From: Chromatiaceae bacterium
GTDB lineage: Bacteria > Pseudomonadota > Gammaproteobacteria > Chromatiales > Chromatiaceae
Direction: 5' to 3'
NCBI GenBank assembly: GCA_016938795.1
Contig: JAFGTZ010000331.1
Location: forward strand, 1-8,473
DNA length: 8,473 nucleotides
Positions 1 through 5,691 of this stretch are shown here, one piece after another. The position numbers and the translations under genes are program-made. Positions within the stretch are counted from its first letter, which is position 1. Each line of letters starts with the position of its first letter. The notes below the pieces were generated by a model. The model was not told where the DNA came from, ran no database searches, and was given only the letters and a program-made list of their open reading frames with translations.

Positions 1-966
1 CCCGGTCCCGCGCTCGAAGACACCCTTGAGGGCCTGGAAGAGGATGTCTACGACGAAACCGGGGTGAAGGTGCGCTATCCCATCGATGAGGAGGGCGCCG
101 AGATTCTGCTGGTGACGCCCTCGGCCGACTTTTTCGCCGAGCCGCATGTCGATGGACTCATCGGCTACGGCAAGGTCTTCCACGAGGCCGGGGTGAGCTG
201 GACGCTGAGTTCGCACGCCTCCGAGGCGGCCAACTTCGGCATGTTCATCGGCTCCTACGACAACATGCGCCGGCTCGCGCTGCGCATTCGCGAGGCGGCC
301 ATCAAGCTCAAGGTCAAGCGCATCGTCTTTGGCGAGTGCGGCCATGCCTGGCGCGTTGCCTACAGCTTTCTCAACACCCTGGCCGGACCCTGGGATTTTC
401 TCGATCCGCGCTATCCGGTGCCGCAGCACATCTGCGAGTTCACCCACGATCTCATTCAGCAGGGCAAGCTCACGCTCGACAAAAGCGAGAACGATGACAA
501 GGTGCTCACCTTCCACGACTCTTGCAACGTGGCGCGCGCCTCACGCATGGGTGACACCCCGGGCGGTCAGTTCGAGATTCCGCGCGCCATCATCAAGGCC
601 ACCTGCAACCATTTCCACGACATGGACGAGGACACCATCCGCGATCGCACCTTCTGTTGCGGCGGCGGAGGCGGTCTGCTCACCGATGACCTCATGGAGC
701 TGCGCGTCAAGGGCGCCAAGCCTCGGCTCGATGCGCTCAACAACGTCATGCAGGAGAAGGGCGTCACCCACATGGCGGCCATCTGCGCCATCTGCAAAAG
801 CCAGTTCACCAAGGTGCTGCCCTACTACGGCATGGAGATGGACCAGATCGTCAGTGTGCATCAGCTCGTCTCCAACGCCATCGTGCTCACCCCCGGGCCG
901 GATGATGAGGAGCCCGAGGAGGACGATCCGGACAGCGAGGATGCGCTGAGCGACGAGGCGGCCTGA
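1..966 (+). CDS. dsrK: DsrK, C-terminal part (heterodisulfide reductase HdrD-like subunit of DsrMKJOP), 5' truncated
   Basis: The reading frame is open from base 1 to the TGA at 964-966 (321 codons), so the gene begins upstream; the GTG at 64 is only an internal valine. DsrK is the cytoplasmic catalytic subunit of the membrane complex DsrMKJOP, related to HdrD, and is thought to act on the DsrC disulfide/trisulfide. Visible here is one cysteine-rich CCG domain: HDSC (Cys codon 523-525), FCCGGGGGLL (Cys codons 655-660) and CAIC (Cys codons 784-786 and 793-795). In HdrB/HdrD proteins this pattern holds a noncubane [4Fe-4S] cluster. A further GECGH motif lies near 334-345. The N-terminal ferredoxin-type clusters expected in DsrK must lie outside the window. 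The protein ends in a strongly acidic tail (about 895-963). Identity rests on the CCG motif plus the dsrL neighbour downstream; a generic HdrD is the only alternative and is unlikely. Confidence 0.96.
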   Translation, partial: PGPALEDTLEGLEEDVYDETGVKVRYPIDEEGAEILLVTPSADFFAEPHVDGLIGYGKVFHEAGVSWTLSSHASEAANFGMFIGSYDNMRRLALRIREAAIKLKVKRIVFGECGHAWRVAYSFLNTLAGPWDFLDPRYPVPQHICEFTHDLIQQGKLTLDKSENDDKVLTFHDSCNVARASRMGDTPGGQFEIPRAIIKATCNHFHDMDEDTIRDRTFCCGGGGGLLTDDLMELRVKGAKPRLDALNNVMQEKGVTHMAAICAICKSQFTKVLPYYGMEMDQIVSVHQLVSNAIVLTPGPDDEEPEEDDPDSEDALSDEAA

Positions 967-988
967 TCGGGGCCATTGCGCGAGACGA

Positions 989-1050
989 CCCGCGCCCAGC
1001 CCATGCCGCGCGGGCGCGTCCTGACAAGAACCCCTGATCCTGCGTCAGGG
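989..1050 (+). other. Tandem hairpin-forming segment in the dsrK-dsrL gap
   Basis: Two inverted repeats lie in the 112-base gap. The first pairs cgcgccc (991-997) with gggcgcg (1012-1018); a shifted register pairs cccgcgc (989-995) with gcgcggg (1008-1014). The second pairs ccctga (1032-1037) with tcaggg (1045-1050) around a 7-base loop. An alternative stem, cctgac (1020-1025) with gtcagg (1044-1049), excludes the second hairpin. No T-run follows either, so this is not a classical intrinsic terminator. By inference it may be an mRNA processing or stability element separating dsrK from dsrL. GC-rich DNA forms such pairings by chance, so confidence in a function is low. Confidence 0.4.
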
Positions 1051-1063
1051 CCGAAACCGGTAC

Positions 1064-1069
1064 GAGGAG
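1064..1069 (+). promoter_or_regulatory. Ribosome binding site of dsrL
   Basis: GAGGAG lies 9 bases before the ATG at 1079. It fixes that ATG as the start and indicates independent initiation after the long gap from dsrK. Confidence 0.75.
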
Positions 1070-1078
1070 TGATTTAAG

Positions 1079-3043
1079 ATGGCGACTTCCAGCGACGAGA
1101 TGAAGATGCAGCCCACCTGGCGCCGTTTCGAGGACGGCAACCACGTCTGGGAGGACCTCACCGACCAGATCTTCAACCAGGACCGCTCCCACAAATGCCC
1201 GACCTATGTGCACAAGACGCCGCCCTGTCAGGGTAGCTGTCCCTCGGGCGAGGATATCCGTGGCTGGCTGGCCATCGTGCGTCAGCAGGAGCGTCCGCCG
1301 GAAGGGCTGGACTGGCGCGAATACGCCTTTCGTCGCTCGACCGATGCTAACCCCTTCCCGGCCATGATGGGCCGCGTCTGTCCGGCGCCCTGTCAGGACG
1401 GCTGCAACCGTAACGAGCTGGAAGATTTCGTTGGTATCAACGCGGTCGAGCAATTCATCGGCGATACCGCCATCGCCAACGGCTATCGCTTCGAGGCCCC
1501 GGCGGCCGACACCGGCAAGCGCGTGGCCATCATCGGCGGCGGTCCGGCGGGTCTGGCGGCGGCCTATCAGCTGCGCCGGCGCGGACATGCCTGCACCATT
1601 TTCGAGGCCAACAGCGACCTAGGCGGCATGTTCCGCTTCGGGATTCCCGGCTATCGCGTGCCGCGCGACAAGCTCGATGCCGAGATTCAGCGCATTCTCG
1701 ATCTGGGCCAGATCGAGGTGCGGCTCAACACCCGCGTGGGTCGCGACATCAGCGTCGAGGAGATCGAGCGCAGCCACGACGCCGTGCTCTGGGCGCTGGG
1801 CTGTCAGAGCGGCCGCGGCCTGCCGGTGCCGGGTTGGGCGGACACGCCGAACTGCGTCTCGGGCGTGGCCTTCCTCAAGGCCTTCAACGAGGGCCGCCTG
1901 AAGGTGACCGCCAGCAAGGTGGTGTGCGTCGGCGGCGGCGATACCTCGATTGACGTGGTCTCGGTGGCGCGCCGTCTCGGTCACATCAGCAAGACCCATC
2001 CGAACGAACTGCCCGAGCGCGTCATCCGCGACGGCTATGTGGCGCACGACGCAGCGGTCACTGCGGCGGCCGAGGGCGCCACGGTAACGCTCACCTCGCT
2101 CTTCAAGCGCGAGCAGATGACCGCCTCCGAGCACGAGGTCGATGACGCCACCCGCGAGGGCGTGACCATTCTCGATGGGGTCATGCCGGTTGAGGTCATC
2201 AAGAATGCCGAGGGTCGCGCCACCGGCCTCAGGATTGCCGACTGCGCCATGACCGACGGTCGTCCCACCCCGGTCGAGGGCACCGAGCGCGTGCTGGAGG
2301 CCGATCTCATCGTGGCCGCCATCGGACAGGGCGGCGATCTGAGCGGTCTGGAGCAGTTCGACAACGGACGTGGCCTGATCGACTCGGACAAGTTCTATCA
2401 GGTGCCCGGCAAGGCGGGGCACTTCGTTGCGGGCGACATCATCCGTCCGCATCTGCTGACCACCGCCATCGGGCAGGCCTGGATTGCCGCCGACTCCATC
2501 CATGCCTATGTGATGCAGGAGGAGCACAAGCGCCGTCCCAAGGTCGATGTGCATCACTTCAACCTGCTTGAAAAGATGACCGAGGCGCATCTGGCCCCGG
2601 AGACCTTCGAGGCCGAGAAGCTCGGCGATCTGCGCGGCACCTCCGACGGCAACTGGGCTATCCACAACTACGAGGACCGCTCCGGCGCCGAGGTCATTCC
2701 GCACGAGGAACTCTACCTCGGCCATTTCAACTATGTGGCGCGCAACCTGCGCACGGAAGAGGTGCCGAGCGCCGAGGAGGTGCTGGGTCACTTTCACGAG
2801 CGCGTCATGGGTCTCTCCGAGGCCGAGGCGATCGACGAGGCCAAGCGCTGCATGAGCTGCGGCATGTGCTTCGAGTGCGACAACTGCGTCATCTTCTGTC
2901 CCCAGGATGCGGTCTTTCGGGTGGACAAGAACAAGCGCACCACAGGGCGCTACGTGGATACCGACTACAGCCGCTGTATCGGGTGCCACATCTGCGCCGA
3001 TGTCTGCCCGACCGGCTACATCAAGATGGGTCTGGGCGAGTAA
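1079..3043 (+). CDS. dsrL: DsrL, FAD/Fe-S NAD(P)H:rDsrAB oxidoreductase
   Basis: This 654-residue cytoplasmic iron-sulfur flavoprotein resembles the small subunit of glutamate synthase (GltD). In A. vinosum DsrL accepts electrons from reverse-acting DsrAB and reduces NAD+, and it is essential for oxidation of stored sulfur. Domains in order: an N-terminal Fe-S region (Cys40, 50, 54, 101, 105, 109), with Glu124 as a possible non-cysteine ligand by analogy to relatives; an FAD-binding motif VAIIGGGPAG (149-158); a nucleotide-binding motif VVCVGGGDTS (281-290) that should take NAD(P)H; a second FAD-contact segment around FVAGDI (449-454); a linker (about 480-585); and a C-terminal ferredoxin domain with CxxCxxCxxxCP at 597-608 and 633-644. 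Cys591 and Cys594 are extra cysteines just before the first motif. The segment LFKRE (341-345) stands where GltD-type NADPH enzymes usually have YRR, which favours NAD(H). The length fits DsrL of sulfur oxidisers. The C-terminal ferredoxin domain separates it from plain GltD. Confidence 0.97.
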   Translation: MATSSDEMKMQPTWRRFEDGNHVWEDLTDQIFNQDRSHKCPTYVHKTPPCQGSCPSGEDIRGWLAIVRQQERPPEGLDWREYAFRRSTDANPFPAMMGRVCPAPCQDGCNRNELEDFVGINAVEQFIGDTAIANGYRFEAPAADTGKRVAIIGGGPAGLAAAYQLRRRGHACTIFEANSDLGGMFRFGIPGYRVPRDKLDAEIQRILDLGQIEVRLNTRVGRDISVEEIERSHDAVLWALGCQSGRGLPVPGWADTPNCVSGVAFLKAFNEGRLKVTASKVVCVGGGDTSIDVVSVARRLGHISKTHPNELPERVIRDGYVAHDAAVTAAAEGATVTLTSLFKREQMTASEHEVDDATREGVTILDGVMPVEVIKNAEGRATGLRIADCAMTDGRPTPVEGTERVLEADLIVAAIGQGGDLSGLEQFDNGRGLIDSDKFYQVPGKAGHFVAGDIIRPHLLTTAIGQAWIAADSIHAYVMQEEHKRRPKVDVHHFNLLEKMTEAHLAPETFEAEKLGDLRGTSDGNWAIHNYEDRSGAEVIPHEELYLGHFNYVARNLRTEEVPSAEEVLGHFHERVMGLSEAEAIDEAKRCMSCGMCFECDNCVIFCPQDAVFRVDKNKRTTGRYVDTDYSRCIGCHICADVCPTGYIKMGLGE

Positions 3044-3054
3044 AGGAGAGGAGG
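3044..3054 (+). promoter_or_regulatory. Strong ribosome binding site of dsrJ
   Basis: A purine run, AGGAGAGGAGG, follows the dsrL stop directly and sits 7 bases before the dsrJ ATG at 3062. It carries two overlapping Shine-Dalgarno cores and is the best such site in the window, which suggests high translation of the cytochrome subunit. Confidence 0.8.
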
Positions 3055-3061
3055 GGCGTCG

Positions 3062-3538
3062 ATGGCCAAAGCCTTACCGAGAGCCAGCCTCGTCGCCATG
3101 GCCCTGGCCTGGACGCTGGGCGTCCAGGCTGTCGCGGCGGACGAGCAAAAGATGCGCAGCTACGTGGTCGAGGGCTCCAGGGCCGCCACGCTCGATGCCT
3201 GTGTCGAGCCGACCAATGAGATGCGGCGCAAGCATATGGAATTCATCAAACATCAGCGCATCGCCACCGTGCATGAGGGGATTCGCTCGACGCCATACAG
3301 CCTGGCGGGTTGTGTGGAGTGCCATGTGAGCCAGGATGCCGGAGGGCAGGGCGCCATCCCCATTGACCGCCCGGATCAGTTCTGTGGCGCCTGTCATGCC
3401 TATGCGGCCGTGGATCTGAACTGTTTCGACTGTCATTCCGCACTGCCCGAGGGGTCGTCCGAGGCGGCGGCCGCAGCACATCGGGCGGCTGGTCTTGCGC
3501 AATCCCCAGCGGAGCGCGCGGAAGGAGCGGGGCACTGA
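3062..3538 (+). CDS. dsrJ: DsrJ, periplasmic triheme cytochrome c of DsrMKJOP
   Basis: A 158-residue protein with an N-terminal Sec-type signal (positively charged residues 1-7, hydrophobic stretch about 8-25) and three haem c attachment motifs: CVECH (84-88), CGACH (108-112) and CFDCH (121-125). DsrJ is the small periplasmic cytochrome of the DsrMKJOP complex. In A. vinosum one haem has unusual His/Cys axial ligation, by a cysteine numbered 46 in the literature; Cys47 in the ATLDACVEP segment here is the obvious equivalent and the only cysteine outside the haem motifs. An AVA motif at 23-25 looks like a signal peptidase site, although the A. vinosum signal is, from memory, reported to stay as a membrane anchor. 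The tail after the third haem (about 128-158) is rich in Ala, Ser and Glu and has no recognisable motif. The gene begins 18 bases after dsrL and its TGA overlaps the dsrO ATG. Confidence 0.97.
   Translation: MAKALPRASLVAMALAWTLGVQAVAADEQKMRSYVVEGSRAATLDACVEPTNEMRRKHMEFIKHQRIATVHEGIRSTPYSLAGCVECHVSQDAGGQGAIPIDRPDQFCGACHAYAAVDLNCFDCHSALPEGSSEAAAAAHRAAGLAQSPAERAEGAGH
3522..3527 (+). promoter_or_regulatory. Ribosome binding site of dsrO, inside dsrJ
   Basis: AAGGAG lies 10 bases before the dsrO ATG at 3538, within the last codons of dsrJ. The TGATG junction (3536-3540) suggests translational coupling of the two periplasmic subunits. Confidence 0.65.
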
Positions 3539-4311
3539 TGAAAGACGACAACCAAGTGATCGACCCGAATCGTCGCGCCGTGCTCGGCGCTGGCGCGGCG
3601 CTGGGCGCGACCCTGGTGGCGCCCGGTGTTTTCCTGCACGCCGTTGCGGGCACGCCACGCACCGAGCCGGTGAGCGATGCCGTGCGCTGGGGTCTGTTGG
3701 TGGATACCAGCAAATGCGCCGATGGCTGCACCGCCTGCGTCGAGGCCTGTGAACATGAGAACGGGCTCGATCTCCAGCACCGCCCCGAAGAGGAGCGTGA
3801 GGAGAAGTGGGCCACCCAGCGCGCGGCCTGGATTCGCAAGGTCAAGGTTCAGGACAACCACACCGGGCGGGTGACCAATCTGCCGCTCATGTGCCAACAC
3901 TGCGAGCATCCGCCCTGTGTCGATGTCTGCCCGACCGGCGCCTCCTTCAAGCGCGCCGATGGCATCGTCATGGTGGATCGTCATCTCTGCATCGGCTGCC
4001 GCTACTGCATGATGGCCTGTCCCTACAAGGCGCGCAGCTTCATCCATGAGGACGTGGCCGCGCAGCTCACCCGCGTGCCGCGCGGCAAGGGCTGTGTCGA
4101 GAGCTGCAACCTCTGCGTGCATCGGCGCGATCATGGCGAGGACTCGACCGCCTGTGTCGATGCCTGTGCCGAACAGGGGCATGGCGCCCTGCTCTTTGGC
4201 GACCTGAACGACCCGGAGAGCCCCTTGCGCCAGAAGCTGCGCGAGCTGCCCACGCGCCAGTTGCGCGAGGATCTGGCGCTCAACACCGGCGTGCGCTACG
4301 CGGATATCTGA
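3538..4311 (+). CDS. dsrO: DsrO, periplasmic ferredoxin-like Fe-S subunit of DsrMKJOP with Tat signal
   Basis: A 257-residue iron-sulfur protein of the HmeA/NrfC-like ferredoxin family. The N-terminus has a twin-arginine pair, DPNRRAVLGAG (9-19), followed by a hydrophobic stretch to about residue 33. This is a Tat signal, which fits export of a folded, cluster-loaded protein. Four cysteine groups are visible: C60/64/67/71, C119/122/127/131 (CQHCEHPPCVDVCP), C151/154/157/161 (CIGCRYCMMACP) and C186/190/193/206/210. This is enough for up to four [4Fe-4S] clusters. The last group holds five cysteines rather than four. DsrO is expected to relay electrons between DsrJ and the membrane protein DsrP on the periplasmic side. 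The ATG overlaps the dsrJ stop by one base, and dsrP starts 15 bases downstream. An NrfC-type subunit of another complex would fit the protein alone, but the neighbours settle the call. Confidence 0.96.
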   Translation: MKDDNQVIDPNRRAVLGAGAALGATLVAPGVFLHAVAGTPRTEPVSDAVRWGLLVDTSKCADGCTACVEACEHENGLDLQHRPEEEREEKWATQRAAWIRKVKVQDNHTGRVTNLPLMCQHCEHPPCVDVCPTGASFKRADGIVMVDRHLCIGCRYCMMACPYKARSFIHEDVAAQLTRVPRGKGCVESCNLCVHRRDHGEDSTACVDACAEQGHGALLFGDLNDPESPLRQKLRELPTRQLREDLALNTGVRYADI

Positions 4312-4313
4312 TC

Positions 4314-4319
4314 AGGGGG
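4314..4319 (+). promoter_or_regulatory. Ribosome binding site of dsrP
   Basis: AGGGGG lies 7 bases before the ATG at 4327. A second purine patch, GGAG (4322-4325), is only one base from the start codon and too close to be used. Confidence 0.55.
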
Positions 4320-4326
4320 CTGGAGC

Positions 4327-5580
4327 ATGACAACAAAGCGAATCGTCTATCGCGAGTGGCGTATCCCCTCGGCGCGTTACTGGAGCATTCTCGGCATCCT
4401 GTCCGCCATCCTGGGCCTGGCCCTGCTCGCCTTCGCCTTGACCGAGCACCACGGCCACTGGGTCACGGGCATGAACAACTCGGTGGTCTGGGGGCTGCCG
4501 CATGTGTTCGCGGTCTTTCTCATCGTCGCCGCCTCGGGCGCCATCAACGTGGCCTCCATCGGTTCGGTGTTCGGCGTGTCCATCTACAAACCCCTGGGGC
4601 GCCTCTCCGGGTTGCTCGCGGCGGCCCTGCTGGTGGGCGGGCTCATGGTGCTGGTGCTCGATCTGGGGCGGCCCGAGCGGCTGGTGGTGGCCATGACCCA
4701 CTACAACTTCAGCTCCATCTTCGCCTGGAATATTCTGCTCTACACCGGCTTCCTGGCCATTGTGATCGCCTATCTCTGGACCATGGCGGACCGCAAGGGG
4801 CAGGCCTACAACCGTCCCGCCGGCATTGCGGCTTTGGTCTGGCGTCTGGCGCTCACCACCGGCACCGGCTCCATCTTCGGCTTTCTGGTCGCGCGCCAAG
4901 CCTACGACGCCGCCATCCTCGGACCCATGTTCGTGGTCATGTCCTTTGCCTACGGGCTCGCGGTCTTCATGCTGGTGCTCATGGTGAGCTTCGACGAGGA
5001 AGGCCGTCCGCTCGGGCCGCGCATGCTTGCCCGGCTGAAGAACCTGCTCGCGCTCTTCGTGCTTGGGGTGCTCTATTTCATCCTGGTCTATCACCTGACG
5101 AATCTCTACACGGCCAAGGACGCGGGCGTGGAGGCCTGGATTCTGTTCGGCGGCGGTTTCTACACCTTCGCCTTCTGGGTCGGCTGGATTCTCATCGGGA
5201 GTCTGGCGCCGCTTGGCATCCTCTATCATCCCGAGCTTGGCCGGGACTGGAACTGGATTGCCACCGCCTGCGCCCTGGTCATCTTCGGCGGACTCTCGGC
5301 CATGTATGTGGTCATCATCGGCAGTCAGGCCTATCCGATGGAGCTTTTCCCCGGCAAGACCATTCTGGAATCGGGCTTCTTCGATGGGGTTAATGGCGAG
5401 CATGCCCCCTACAGCCCGAGCCTGCCCGAATTGCTGCTGGGACTCGGCGGGGTGGCGCTTGCGCTCCTCATCACTGCGGTCGGGGTGCGCGTGCTGCAAT
5501 TCCTGCCCGACTCGCTGGCCGACGACGCCCTGCCGCCCGAGCCCTGCGAGCTGGCCGAGGCGCCCGCCACCGGACGCTGA
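4327..5580 (+). CDS. dsrP: DsrP, NrfD-type polytopic membrane subunit of DsrMKJOP
   Basis: A 417-residue hydrophobic protein of the NrfD/HybB family. About ten membrane segments can be drawn, near residues 20-39, 55-83, 93-112, 130-151, 170-189, 197-221, 237-260, 269-296, 309-333 and 366-392. Family-typical features include the charged loop GRPERL (114-119) after the third segment and a short soluble tail after 395. No haem or Fe-S motif is present, as expected. NrfD proteins exchange electrons with a periplasmic ferredoxin partner (here DsrO) and the quinone pool. The gene follows dsrO by 15 bases. It ends with TGA at 5578-5580, and the frame then stays open into dsrN, which lies in the same frame. 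Segment borders are estimates by eye. Confidence 0.96.
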   Translation: MTTKRIVYREWRIPSARYWSILGILSAILGLALLAFALTEHHGHWVTGMNNSVVWGLPHVFAVFLIVAASGAINVASIGSVFGVSIYKPLGRLSGLLAAALLVGGLMVLVLDLGRPERLVVAMTHYNFSSIFAWNILLYTGFLAIVIAYLWTMADRKGQAYNRPAGIAALVWRLALTTGTGSIFGFLVARQAYDAAILGPMFVVMSFAYGLAVFMLVLMVSFDEEGRPLGPRMLARLKNLLALFVLGVLYFILVYHLTNLYTAKDAGVEAWILFGGGFYTFAFWVGWILIGSLAPLGILYHPELGRDWNWIATACALVIFGGLSAMYVVIIGSQAYPMELFPGKTILESGFFDGVNGEHAPYSPSLPELLLGLGGVALALLITAVGVRVLQFLPDSLADDALPPEPCELAEAPATGR

Positions 5581-5605
5581 GACTCGCCGATATCTGCAAG
5601 CCTCA

Positions 5606-5639
5606 CCCCTCTCTGGCCCCTTCCCGGGGCGGAGAGGGG
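5606..5639 (+). repeat. Large palindrome (REP-like hairpin) between dsrP and dsrN
   Basis: An 8-base perfect outer stem pairs cccctctc (5606-5613) with gagagggg (5632-5639). It continues through one G-T and one G-C pair, a single bulged G (5616) and a four-pair inner stem, cccc (5617-5620) with gggg (5626-5629), closing a loop of ttccc. The element starts 25 bases after the dsrP stop. No T-run follows, so a classical intrinsic terminator is not supported. The CCCCTCTC...GAGAGGGG style resembles dispersed palindromic repeats of many gammaproteobacterial genomes. As an RNA it could protect the upstream dsrLJOP message from 3' decay or attenuate transcription into dsrN. Confidence 0.65.
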
Positions 5640-5691
5640 CGCGGCGCTGCTCGATCCTTGCCGCTGTTCACAGGGAAACGCCCGCCAGCCG

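Noticed and set aside
64..66. GTG as the start of a 300-residue gene
   Set aside because: The frame is open back to base 1 with coding-like sequence and no ribosome site; it is internal to dsrK.
974..1030. Internal promoter before dsrL
   Set aside because: A TTGCGC is present at about 976, but no credible -10 box lies at a suitable distance in this very GC-rich stretch.
1619..2989. 456-codon antisense frame opposite dsrL
   Set aside because: Shadow of dsrL, whose cofactor motifs are unambiguous on the + strand.
3538..3670. Frameshift or broken gene at the dsrJ/dsrO junction
   Set aside because: TGATG overlap with both frames intact and a proper ribosome site is normal coupling within an operon.
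4356..5393. 345-codon + strand frame inside dsrP
   Set aside because: Arg, Gly and His-rich frame-shadow without motifs; the overlapping dsrP frame shows clear membrane segments.
4312..5499. 395-codon antisense frame opposite dsrP
   Set aside because: Composition (His, Glu, Gly and Gln-rich, no motif) is what a shadow of a GC-rich membrane-protein gene gives; dsrP on the + strand is certain.
5606..5639. Palindrome as a rho-independent terminator of the operon
   Set aside because: No T-run follows, and dsrN, dsrR and dsrS continue on the same strand; a REP-like or stability element fits better.
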